Assembly: GCA_949287835.1 (NCBI GenBank)
Contig: CASEHV010000024.1
Location: 1-40,598 of the forward strand
Source of the DNA: an uncultured Helicobacter sp.
GTDB lineage: Bacteria > Campylobacterota > Campylobacteria > Campylobacterales > Helicobacteraceae
Length of the DNA: 40,598 bases
Direction: 5' to 3'
The position numbers and the translations under genes were made by a program. Below the pieces are notes generated by a model that saw nothing but the letters and a program-made list of their open reading frames with translations, did not search any database and was not told the DNA's origin. Positions within the stretch are counted from its first letter, which is position 1; each line of letters opens with the position of its first letter. This document shows, in pieces, positions 9,025-16,407 of this stretch.

Positions 9025-9061
9025 TTGTAGCTTTTGCTCTTTGCTGGGTTTTTGCGTGTGG

Positions 9062-9175
9062 TGGAATTTAGATTCTTCGGCTAAAGCCTCAGAATGACGA
9101 AAACATATAAAATCTAGACGATGCTCCCTGTCATTCTGAATTAATATGAAGAATTTAGATTCTAAGTAGATGTTC
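9062..9175. repeat. Dispersed palindromic repeat, copy A
   Basis: Two arms of the element family also seen at 10300-10745, 30999-31320 and 40359-40483. The arm at 9070-9099 reads AGATTCTTCGGCTAAAGCCT and ends CAGAATGACG; the arm at about 9130-9157 begins GTCATTCTGAATTAATATGA in opposite orientation. Both are imperfect. The element fills most of the gap between mutS2 and the OMP gene. Confidence 0.65.
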
Positions 9176-9212
9176 TCCACTTAGGCTTTGGTGTCGTTAC
9201 TTTGCGTAGGTC

Positions 9213-9782
9213 TTAAAATATAAAATTCACTCCTAGTGTAACTTCCGCGTTTCTATTAGCACGAAAATTTCCTGTCGGCATATCAACATATAATGTAGTA
9301 GCCCTTATTCGTAAATCTACATTAATGTAATTACCTATATAAAATATAAAACCGGCATTAGTAAATAAGGCAATGGAATCAATGGAATCATTACCCACAA
9401 CAAGATTATGATAGCCTACACCGATACCAAGAAATATGCCAAACCAAGATACAGGTCTCACTATGGCATCAACATTGATATTGTAAGTATGAAAGGCAGA
9501 GCTTATAGATGGATTCTGGTCATACCAATATGCTCCAAGTGTATGCCCTGTATCAAAATACGTACGCATTCCTAGCAAATCATTGCTTTTACTATAAAAC
9601 TCATAACCTACTTGTCCGCCGATTAATGTATCAACGCTTCCCTTATATTCTTTGCTCAACAAGCTAGCACCACTATATGCGCCAATAAATATACCACTCT
9701 TACTATCGGCTGCATAAAGCGATGTACTTAATACGCTACTTATTGATAAGCATGTAGCAAATAACAATGCTTTTTTATTCAT
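9213..9782 (-). CDS. Outer-membrane beta-barrel-like protein
   Basis: Secreted protein of about 189 aa that looks like a small Helicobacter outer-membrane protein. It has a normal signal peptide (MNKKALLFATCLSISSVLST, cleavage near LYA-ADS), then glycine- and aromatic-rich alternating segments such as GIFIGAYSGASLL, GGQVGYEFYS and FLGIGVGYHNLV. It ends VTLGVNFIF, with a terminal aromatic residue as in barrel proteins. I chose ATG 9782, which has AAGGAG seven bases upstream; a second ATG at 9797 would add five residues and has no site. It lies downstream of the micropeptide gene at 9886-9963 on the same strand. Function unknown. Confidence 0.75.
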   Translation of the reverse strand: MNKKALLFATCLSISSVLSTSLYAADSKSGIFIGAYSGASLLSKEYKGSVDTLIGGQVGYEFYSKSNDLLGMRTYFDTGHTLGAYWYDQNPSISSAFHTYNINVDAIVRPVSWFGIFLGIGVGYHNLVVGNDSIDSIALFTNAGFIFYIGNYINVDLRIRATTLYVDMPTGNFRANRNAEVTLGVNFIF

Positions 9783-9811
9783 ACAAAACTCCTTCATTAT
9801 CTATAATAATA

Positions 9812-9840
9812 CCCATATCTCATTGCTATGAGAATATGGG
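9812..9840 (-). promoter_or_regulatory. Hairpin upstream of the OMP gene
   Basis: CCCATATTCTCAT and ATGAGATATGGG pair over 12 bp with one bulged T and a short AGCA loop when read on the minus strand. It is 30 bases upstream of the OMP start, followed by TATTATTATAG, so it could end the micropeptide transcript or be a leader structure of the OMP mRNA. Confidence 0.45.
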
Positions 9841-9850
9841 CAATTTGAAT

Positions 9851-9872
9851 GTAGAATATATACTTATTCTAC
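9851..9872 (-). terminator. AT-rich hairpin after the micropeptide gene
   Basis: GTAGAATA and TATTCTAC form a perfect 8-bp stem with a six-base loop, 14 bases past the micropeptide stop. There is no good U-run, so it may be a 3' stabilising structure rather than a terminator. Confidence 0.4.
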
Positions 9873-9885
9873 AAAGTCCTACTTC

Positions 9886-9963
9886 CTAAAAGAAACCTAG
9901 AATGCTTTTAATAAGCTCAGCAATACTGCTTATAACACCGGCTACGCCAAGTAATGTCTCCAT
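9886..9963 (-). CDS. 25-residue amphipathic hydrophobic micropeptide (PSM-like or small membrane toxin)
   Basis: Short open reading frame missed by ordinary length cut-offs. ATG is preceded by a strong site, AAAGGAGGAG, three bases before the start codon, and by TATAAT at 10011-10016. The product begins METLLGVAG and ends IKSILGFF. It has two Glu and one Lys, no Pro, Cys or Trp, and hydrophobic residues spaced every three to four positions, so an amphipathic or membrane-inserting helix is likely. Size and composition resemble staphylococcal phenol-soluble modulins and, more loosely, type I toxin peptides such as TisB; there is no sequence identity I can claim. Hairpins at 9851-9872 and 9812-9840 follow. 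I infer a translated gene; its function is unknown. Confidence 0.65.
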   Translation of the reverse strand: METLLGVAGVISSIAELIKSILGFF

Positions 9964-10010
9964 GCACTCCTCCTTTCTGTAAAATTAATCATGATAAACA
10001 TGTTCGGAGT

Positions 10011-10016
10011 ATTATA
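10011..10016 (-). promoter_or_regulatory. -10 box for the micropeptide gene
   Basis: TATAAT on the minus strand about 48 bases upstream of the micropeptide ATG, leaving a leader of roughly 40 bases that contains the AGGAGG site. Confidence 0.45.
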
Positions 10017-10079
10017 ATTAAAATCATAAAAAAATCCAATATTTATTACATATTTATTACAATCTTAAAATTACCATAA

Positions 10080-10101
10080 TTTTATATCTTAAGATATAAA
10101 A
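10080..10101. repeat. 22-bp perfect palindrome
   Basis: The sequence centred on CTTAAG reads the same on both strands for 22 bases (10080-10101). It lies about 65 bases upstream of the -10 of the micropeptide gene. It could be an operator for a dimeric regulator or a bidirectional hairpin. Confidence 0.4.
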
Positions 10102-10153
10102 AGATTATATTTAATCGTGAAAGATTGTGTTTGTAGTATATTATTTAAATTAG

Positions 10154-10240
10154 CTCTCATATTTGCCCAAAGGCAGGTATAAGAGACTTACATTTGGATT
10201 AATGCTGGGTGCAATGAAGCACATGTTTTAGACAGCAAGG
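10154..10240 (+). ncRNA. Possible structured RNA segment
   Basis: CTCTCATATTTGCC, loop CAAA, GGCAGGTATAAGAG forms a stem of 13 pairs with one mismatch and two G-U pairs when read on the plus strand (10154-10185). A smaller nested hairpin (GTGC/GCAC within GCTG/CAGC) follows at about 10203-10234. TATATT lies just upstream at about the -10 distance. It matches no RNA family I can name, so this is only a candidate. Confidence 0.25.
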
Positions 10241-10745
10241 GAGTGGCAAGGATATTATGGAATGAGCAATTTTAGATTCTTATTTCTGCATCATTAGGGC
10301 TCTAGCGAAGAGTTTTTAGAATCTAGATTCTGTTTTACTCTAAATGCTGTCTTTTTCCGGGATTTTAGAGATGTTTTTCTTTGCTCAACATGACCCAAAT
10401 TTGCCATGTCTTACCGAATGTGAAGATTCTAACAAACATGAAGAACCATTTGTTTTTTAGAATCTGTATTCTAAATAAGTCGTTTTTAGAAATTAGGCTA
10501 GACTCCTCCACTTAGCCACCTCCCGCAAGGAGAGGGGGAAATTTTTGGAATCTAGATTCCATGTTTCGCTTCGCTCAACATGACGTTATTCGTCATGTCT
10601 TACCGCATGTGAAGAATCTGGATTCTTTGTTCACTCAAAATGACTAAGAATCCAGATTCTAAAGATTCTTCGCTAATCGCTCAGAATGACGACATAATAT
10701 GTCATGTTTAGCAACACATTTGTCATGTTAAGCAAAGCTAAATAT
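10241..10745. repeat. Repeat-rich non-coding region with several palindromic-element copies (copy B)
   Basis: No reading frame. It holds degraded arms of the dispersed element: 10367-10394 (AGATG...CTCAACATGAC), about 10400-10430, 10560-10627 (ATGTTTCGCTTCGCTCAACA then CGTCATGTCTTACCG) and 10663-10692 (AGATTCTTCGCTAATCGCTC then AGAATGACG). GAATCT/AGATTC words separate the arms. The patchwork suggests repeated insertion and decay at a gene-poor junction. Confidence 0.6.
10499..10542. repeat. Second intergenic repeat type (CTCC...CCTCCCGCAAGGAGAGGGGG)
   Basis: A short segment with the arms CCTCCCGCAAGGAGAGGGGG, unlike the surrounding AT-rich DNA and unlike the main palindromic family. Similar G/C-rich short repeats between genes are common in many bacteria. 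Seen once in this window. Confidence 0.35.
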
Positions 10746-10830
10746 CTATATGTATTAGATTCAATAAATATATTTCATACATAGTCATAACATAACTTAT
10801 TGCAGATAATTCATTAAGAATCAAACCGCA

Positions 10831-13800
10831 CTACACAATCTTAAGCCTCTTTGCAATCATTTTAAATGTGGGGGGGATAATTAGCAAGGTTAGGGCTGTG
10901 GAGGTTACAAGTCCTCCCAGCACGACTATGGCAAGGGGCTTTTGCACTTCGCTACCTACGCCGCCGCCGATGAGTATGGGCAGTAGTCCTAATGCGGCAA
11001 TGGTAGCTGTCATTAGCACGGGTCGCATACGTCTTTTTGCACCCATTTCTACGGCTTCCTCAATGCTATGCCCATCTTTGATTAACTGCACGAAGTAGCC
11101 AATCATCACAAGACCATTTAGCACCGCTATGCCAAATAATGCAATGAATCCAACGCTAGCTGGCACAGACATATACTCCCCTGAGAGATATAGTGATATG
11201 AGACCGCCTGTAACCGCAAAAGGAATATTTAGCAAAATCATAAGCGATAATGTAATCGACCTAAAGGTAAAAAATAAGATAAAGAAAATTACCAAAATAC
11301 TAAGCGGTATAACCTTGCTAAACCTAGCATTTGCCCTTTGCTGATTCTCAAACTGCCCGCCGTAGGTAATGCTATATCCATCGGGTAGCTTTACTTGCGA
11401 ATTAATCTTACTCATAGCCTCATCGACAAAGCTACCTAAGTCCCTATTATCTACATTGCTCCTCACGACTCCTACGCGCGAACTCTGCTCTCTCATAATA
11501 CTAATTGGTCCATCGACTGCCCTAATATCTGCCACAGATTTTATCGGCACTACTAAGTCATCTTCACTACTTAGCTCTAGCCCTTGGAACTTTGCCACAT
11601 CATCGGCTATATCGCTATCCTGCCTAATCATGACAGGAATCCTAGCAAAGCCCTGGGGTATATAATCTACAAAGATTCCCTCTAGTGTGCTTTTCATAAA
11701 TTTGGCAAATTCCTCAACGCTAATATTTGCCCTAGCCATTCTCTCCCTATATGGCGTTACATAGAAATAATTTACACCCTTATTTAGTGCAGTATAGACT
11801 TCCTTGCTACCTTGTATGCCACGCAGAATATCGGCAATCTCAGAGCTAATTCTATTTAACTCATCTATATCAGAGCCAAAAATCTTAATGGCTAAATCCC
11901 CCCGCACACCTGTAACCATCTCGCTAATACGCATGTCAATGGGCTGGGTCATTATAAAGGTGATTCCCTTATAACGTTCTGTTATGGCATTGATTTTTTG
12001 TATGATTTCTGCCTTACTCTTTGCCTCCCACTCATCTTTTGGCTTTAGAATAATAAATGAGTCAGATTGATAGAATCCAGCCAAGTCAAGACCTAGCTCA
12101 TCTGCCCCCGCACGTGTAACGATAGTCTCAATCTCTGGCACCTCATCTTTTATTGTCTTTGTGATTCTAAGCAGGATATTCATAGATTCCTCAAGCGAGG
12201 TAGAGGGTGTCGTCTCTATGCTTAAGACAATATCGCCCTCATCTAGTGTAGGCATAAATGCACGTCCGATATATGGAAATAGCGAAAACGCAAAGACAAG
12301 AAAGATAAGAGAGCCCATAATGACTTTCTTGCCATTATTAAGACAGAATCTAAGCATGGGGTGATATAAAAACTCTATGCCTCGTATCAAGAATGTCTCT
12401 TTATGCGGCTTTGATTTTAGCACAAAGGAGCACATGACAGGAATGACTGTGATACTTAGCACAAGAGAGCCTAGCAGGGCATATACTATCGTCTCCCCAA
12501 GTGGCACGAACATCTTACCCTCAAGCCCCTCTAGCGTTAGGATTGGCACGAAAAAGACGATGATAATAATAATGCCGCTTACCACAGAGGGGGCAATCTC
12601 TTTTGATGCACGATAGATAATGTGAATCTTGGTAAGGTTACTATCCTTGCTAAGTCTCTCAAAGGCATTCTCCACCACGACAACAGCGGAATCTACTAAG
12701 ATTCCAATGGCTATAATCAAGCCTCCTAGACTCATTAGATTCGCACTTAAGCCATTTTTCTCCATTAGCACAAATGCCACTGATAAGGCTAGTGGCAGTA
12801 TAACGCTAACCGCCACAGCTGCACGTAAATCTCCTAGGAATAAAAACAGCACGATAACAATTAGCACGATAGCCTCTATTAGCACCTTTATAACCGCATC
12901 GACTGCCTTTTTGGTTAAATCCGAGCGATTATAAAATGTCTTTATCTCCACATCGCTAGGGAGATTTGCCCTTATCTTATTTAACTCTTTCTCCACTGCC
13001 TCTATGGTATTTTTCGAGTTAGCACCCCTTAGTCCTAGCACGATGCCCTCTGTGGTCTGCTCTTTTCCATCGATTGTTACAAATCCTAGTCGCGTTCTAT
13101 GATTCTCTACTACCTTTGCAAAGTCCTTGATTCTCACATAGCCCTGCGGGGTATTCATAGAGATATTTTGTAAATCCTCTATATTTTTTGCCGCACTATC
13201 GATTTTGACTAGATACATTTCGCCCGGGCGATTGATGATTCCAGCTCCATCATTTTTTAGATTCTCGCGCAGGGCAGATTCTAGCTCTGAGATTGAGATT
13301 CCAAGCCTTGCCATATCATGAAAGTCTGGAATCACCACATACGCCTTTGCATAGCCACCATAGCTACTAACATCTGCTACACCCTTAATACTCCTTAGTG
13401 CGGGGCGAATGGTAAAGTCTAGTAACTGCCTTTTCTCAACCTCGCTAATATTGCCCTCTATAGTAAACATATACATATCGCTAAGTGGCGTTACAATGGG
13501 CGCTAGACCGCCGCTAACCCCTGCGGGTAGCTCACTCATAGCTGTGCTTAGCCTCTCGCTTACCATTTGGCGGGCTAGATTCATATTCACAGAATCTTCA
13601 AAGTTGATTGTAATATCTGCTATGGCATATTTACTCGTGCTGCGAAGTGAAGTCTGCCCCTGTAATCCTAGTAATTCTAACTCTAGCGGACGTACGACAC
13701 GATTTTCTACTTCCTCAGGTGAGGCGCCGGGCATTTTCATAACAATCTTTACCTGTGTGGAGCTAACATCTGGGAAAGCATCTATGGGAATGCTAATAAA

Positions 13801-13890
13801 GCTAAATACCCCATACACTACTAGGATACATGCAAGTATAGTTACTATAATCTTTTGCTTTAATGAAAACTCAATAATCTTAGCAAACAT
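10831..13890 (-). CDS. cznA: Heavy-metal efflux RND permease (CznA/CusA family)
   Basis: Inner-membrane proton-driven pump of the HME-RND group, exporting metal ions through the adaptor and outer-membrane channel encoded just upstream. It has twelve expected membrane helices, with the first at about 13-33 and two periplasmic lobes. The proton-relay helix TM4 reads GGLIIAIGILVDSAVVVVEN with D400 and E407. The first acid of the CzcA triad is replaced by Ala, as in CusA, while TM10 has the Czc-like FGIAVLNGLVMIGYF. Substrate (Cu/Ag versus Cd/Zn/Ni) therefore cannot be settled; H. pylori CznA, of similar length (about 1020 aa), exports Cd, Zn and Ni. Third gene of the operon, 10 bases after the adaptor. 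Symbol given by analogy. Confidence 0.88.
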   Translation of the reverse strand: MFAKIIEFSLKQKIIVTILACILVVYGVFSFISIPIDAFPDVSSTQVKIVMKMPGASPEEVENRVVRPLELELLGLQGQTSLRSTSKYAIADITINFEDSVNMNLARQMVSERLSTAMSELPAGVSGGLAPIVTPLSDMYMFTIEGNISEVEKRQLLDFTIRPALRSIKGVADVSSYGGYAKAYVVIPDFHDMARLGISISELESALRENLKNDGAGIINRPGEMYLVKIDSAAKNIEDLQNISMNTPQGYVRIKDFAKVVENHRTRLGFVTIDGKEQTTEGIVLGLRGANSKNTIEAVEKELNKIRANLPSDVEIKTFYNRSDLTKKAVDAVIKVLIEAIVLIVIVLFLFLGDLRAAVAVSVILPLALSVAFVLMEKNGLSANLMSLGGLIIAIGILVDSAVVVVENAFERLSKDSNLTKIHIIYRASKEIAPSVVSGIIIIIVFFVPILTLEGLEGKMFVPLGETIVYALLGSLVLSITVIPVMCSFVLKSKPHKETFLIRGIEFLYHPMLRFCLNNGKKVIMGSLIFLVFAFSLFPYIGRAFMPTLDEGDIVLSIETTPSTSLEESMNILLRITKTIKDEVPEIETIVTRAGADELGLDLAGFYQSDSFIILKPKDEWEAKSKAEIIQKINAITERYKGITFIMTQPIDMRISEMVTGVRGDLAIKIFGSDIDELNRISSEIADILRGIQGSKEVYTALNKGVNYFYVTPYRERMARANISVEEFAKFMKSTLEGIFVDYIPQGFARIPVMIRQDSDIADDVAKFQGLELSSEDDLVVPIKSVADIRAVDGPISIMREQSSRVGVVRSNVDNRDLGSFVDEAMSKINSQVKLPDGYSITYGGQFENQQRANARFSKVIPLSILVIFFILFFTFRSITLSLMILLNIPFAVTGGLISLYLSGEYMSVPASVGFIALFGIAVLNGLVMIGYFVQLIKDGHSIEEAVEMGAKRRMRPVLMTATIAALGLLPILIGGGVGSEVQKPLAIVVLGGLVTSTALTLLIIPPTFKMIAKRLKIV

Positions 13891-13900
13891 TACTCTATCC

Positions 13901-14971
13901 TTACTCTTCCTTGCCTAGCCCTACCATTATGCCCTTTAGAATCACAAGTGAGCCTTTCGCTATCTTTACCCCCACTTTTAGATTCTCACTCATTACCACA
14001 GAGTGCCCATCTCTCTCCTCTATGATTTTTATCGACACAGGTTTAAAGCCGCTTTTTGTCCGCACGAAAGCAATGTAGTCATCATCATACTTTATCCAGC
14101 AGTTATCTGGAATCACGAACATATTATCATCTAGCCCACCAGAGACATAAATCTCTACAATCTCGCCTACCTTAAATGCCTTAGAGCTAACGTGTGCCAC
14201 AGCACTCATGGTATTTGTCTGTCTATCAATGACAGAAGATACGCTTTCTATTGCGCCGATTTTATTGCCATGTATATCTAGGACGTCATAGTTTGGCTTC
14301 ACACTTGCACTGCGATTTTGCGGGACGCGGATTCTTAGCAAAACATTGTTGCTAAGTGGCTTTGCTATGCGGATATAGGGTGTAAAAGCGGGGATACTCT
14401 GTCCTATCTGCGTTGGCGCTACGCTTAATGTGCCACTGCCTATTGCTCTTACTAGGAATCCAAACTGCCCTCGTGGGTTATCGGGATTGATTCCAAAACT
14501 AGCAAAATTAGAGCGAATCTCATTCATCTTTAAACGCAACTCATTCATACTAAGATAGCTAGTCTGATATGCCCTCTGAGAGATGATGCCTTGATTATAG
14601 AGGTCTTTATCTTTTTTCTCAATTTCCCTTGCAATCTCATATCTGCTTTTTGTATTCTGCAGTGAGAAGTATAATTCGCTTAGGGCATTTGAGCTAATCT
14701 CTGCGATTTTATCCCCCTTATTTACTTTCTCACCTGCTCTTTTGTAGAGATTCACTACTACGACGTCTAGGTTTGTATTCTGCGTATAGCCGTCTTTGTC
14801 ATCGAAATCCACCACTGCAGAGAATGACACCCCTTTCTCATTAGTCTTTGTAGAGATAGTAAGGATTCCTACATTCATATCCCTTATCTCAGAATCTTTT
14901 AACTCTATCTCATCATAGGCAAAAGTGATATTTATACATAGCATACATAATATTATTTTATATAGTTTCAT
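13901..14971 (-). CDS. cznB: Periplasmic adaptor (membrane-fusion) subunit of the metal efflux pump
   Basis: HlyD/CusB-type adaptor that links the RND pump to the outer-membrane channel. The N-terminus is a signal peptide (MKLYKIILCMLCINITFAYD, with no Cys lipobox). Next come a beta-barrel/lipoyl half-motif (VVVNLYKRAGEKVNKGDKIA, about residues 75-94), an alpha-helical hairpin (about 95-140), the second lipoyl half and barrel (IGAIESVSSVIDRQTNTMSA, about 235-255), and a membrane-proximal domain ending near VGLGKEE. 356 aa is normal. ATG 14971 has AAGGAGAGG upstream. Spacing of 9-10 bases to both neighbours shows one operon. Metal-binding Met or His clusters as in CusB are not obvious. Confidence 0.85.
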   Translation of the reverse strand: MKLYKIILCMLCINITFAYDEIELKDSEIRDMNVGILTISTKTNEKGVSFSAVVDFDDKDGYTQNTNLDVVVVNLYKRAGEKVNKGDKIAEISSNALSELYFSLQNTKSRYEIAREIEKKDKDLYNQGIISQRAYQTSYLSMNELRLKMNEIRSNFASFGINPDNPRGQFGFLVRAIGSGTLSVAPTQIGQSIPAFTPYIRIAKPLSNNVLLRIRVPQNRSASVKPNYDVLDIHGNKIGAIESVSSVIDRQTNTMSAVAHVSSKAFKVGEIVEIYVSGGLDDNMFVIPDNCWIKYDDDYIAFVRTKSGFKPVSIKIIEERDGHSVVMSENLKVGVKIAKGSLVILKGIMVGLGKEE

Positions 14972-14980
14972 ATCCTCTCC

Positions 14981-16306
14981 TTATCGTATTTTTGTAAAGC
15001 TTTCACCAAGGGTTTGCTCTAGCAATGCTACCAAATCTATATACTTCATCTGGGAATCTACAAGCTGTATTTGGGAATCTACAAATGCATTTTCCTGCGT
15101 TATATACTCAAATAATGTTACCTGCTGTGCGTCATAGCCTAGCTTGTTTAGCTCTGCTAGATTCTGTTTTACCTCTATGTTTTTTGTGGCTATGTTGATA
15201 TAACGTCTTTGAATCTGCAATTCCTGCAAATATGCCTTTGCCTTTATGGCGATTTGCTTTTTTGTAATCTCAGCTTTATTTAGCGCGCCTGACTGCAGTG
15301 CTAGATATTTTGCCTTTAGATGAGACTGCTTTCTTGTAAAGGGTAGGGGGACTGAGGCTTGCAGTGCGGGACTATATGTAAAAAGGGAGTAATTTACCCC
15401 CGCTCCAATCTCAAGGCTATCCCAGAGATTCCTACCCTCATATTTTGATAGTGCCGCATATTCCTTAGCCGTTAGGTCTAATATCTCTGTGTAAAGAGAA
15501 TCATCTACCCTCTTTTTTATAGAATCCTCACTAGCACTAATATACTCAAAGGCTAGTCCATTTATCACTATATCATCATCATAGTTTTCCATTTTCTTAT
15601 CCATGTCATATAATTCTCTCTCGATATTATATACCGTGCTATCTATATCCTTGCTACTATAACTATAATCACTATTTTTTAGTCCCATAAATGTAAAAAG
15701 CGTCTTTTGCAACTCTATTAAATCATTTCGCACCGCGATAGAAGCAAGTTTAGAATCTATATACGCACTCTCAAAGCTAACAAAGTCTTTTTGACTAATG
15801 CTCCCGCCCTCTAGTCGTTTTTTGGCTATGCTTAGTAGTTTTAGGAAGTTTTCCTCACGTTTTAGAAAGTATTTGTATTTCTCCTTTGTGGCGATGTAGT
15901 TTAGATAGATTCTCTTTGCCTCTATGAAGTTTAGATTCAAAATTAGCTCATTTGACTTTGCATACTGCATACTTTTACTTTGCAGACTATCTTTTAATAG
16001 AGGATTTACCCACCATAGCTTTGGTTTTACAAATAGCACCGCTCTTACCTCGGCGCCTCTGATGTTTCCCTCCTTTGCCACGCCACCCTCAATCTCTACG
16101 TACGGAAACTCCCATGATAACTTTGATTTACCCTCTAATATGGCACTTTCAAATTGGGATTTATTATCATTTAGCTCTATTGAATGCTTCTCTATTGCCT
16201 TTACAAAATCTTTTAGCTCAAAGGTTTGTGCATCTAGGGTTTGTAGTAAAGCATATATGATTACACTAAGCACTAAGGCAAGGTTAGCCCCCCGTATGTG
16301 TATCAT
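14981..16306 (-). CDS. cznC: Outer-membrane efflux protein (TolC family) of the metal pump
   Basis: TolC-like trimeric channel subunit completing the tripartite metal efflux system. After a signal peptide (about residues 1-26 ending near LDAQTF) it consists of long helical heptad-like segments in two repeats, with short barrel-type parts such as SLEIGAGVNYSLFTYSPALQ. The C-terminal helix has two near repeats (VDSQIQLVDSQMKYIDL). I start at ATG 16306, five bases after AGGAG; the longer frame to 16351 has no signal-like N-terminus. It is the first gene of the operon. A TATGCT -10 preceded by TGC sits at 16338-16346 on the minus strand. The family is certain, the substrate is inferred from the neighbours. 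Confidence 0.82.
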   Translation of the reverse strand: MIHIRGANLALVLSVIIYALLQTLDAQTFELKDFVKAIEKHSIELNDNKSQFESAILEGKSKLSWEFPYVEIEGGVAKEGNIRGAEVRAVLFVKPKLWWVNPLLKDSLQSKSMQYAKSNELILNLNFIEAKRIYLNYIATKEKYKYFLKREENFLKLLSIAKKRLEGGSISQKDFVSFESAYIDSKLASIAVRNDLIELQKTLFTFMGLKNSDYSYSSKDIDSTVYNIERELYDMDKKMENYDDDIVINGLAFEYISASEDSIKKRVDDSLYTEILDLTAKEYAALSKYEGRNLWDSLEIGAGVNYSLFTYSPALQASVPLPFTRKQSHLKAKYLALQSGALNKAEITKKQIAIKAKAYLQELQIQRRYINIATKNIEVKQNLAELNKLGYDAQQVTLFEYITQENAFVDSQIQLVDSQMKYIDLVALLEQTLGESFTKIR

Positions 16307-16337
16307 CATTTCTCCTCTATTTGTTATAAAATTGGGT

Positions 16338-16346
16338 AGCATAGCA
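16338..16346 (-). promoter_or_regulatory. Extended -10 for the metal efflux operon
   Basis: TGCTATGCT on the minus strand, about 30 bases upstream of the channel gene start. It is the only good -10 match in the 100-base gap shared with coaBC. Confidence 0.4.
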
Positions 16347-16407
16347 AACAAGTTTTATGCAACTATCTAACTTTGACATTAAGTAGTCATTTTAGCAAAG
16401 GATTATT

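Noticed and set aside
9850-9860. TAGAAT as a plus-strand -10 for an antisense RNA to the micropeptide
   Set aside because: The TG is not at the proper distance for an extended -10 and the box lies in the stem of a hairpin; too weak to list as a promoter.
10831-13918. Several long plus-strand frames opposite the RND pump gene
   Set aside because: The minus-strand product has the complete RND family structure; the opposite frames have no ribosome sites or family motifs.
15042-15090. Short direct repeat TGGGAATCTACAA twice in the channel gene
   Set aside because: It encodes a duplicated heptad-like VDSQ motif in the C-terminal helix of the TolC-family protein; ordinary coding repetition.
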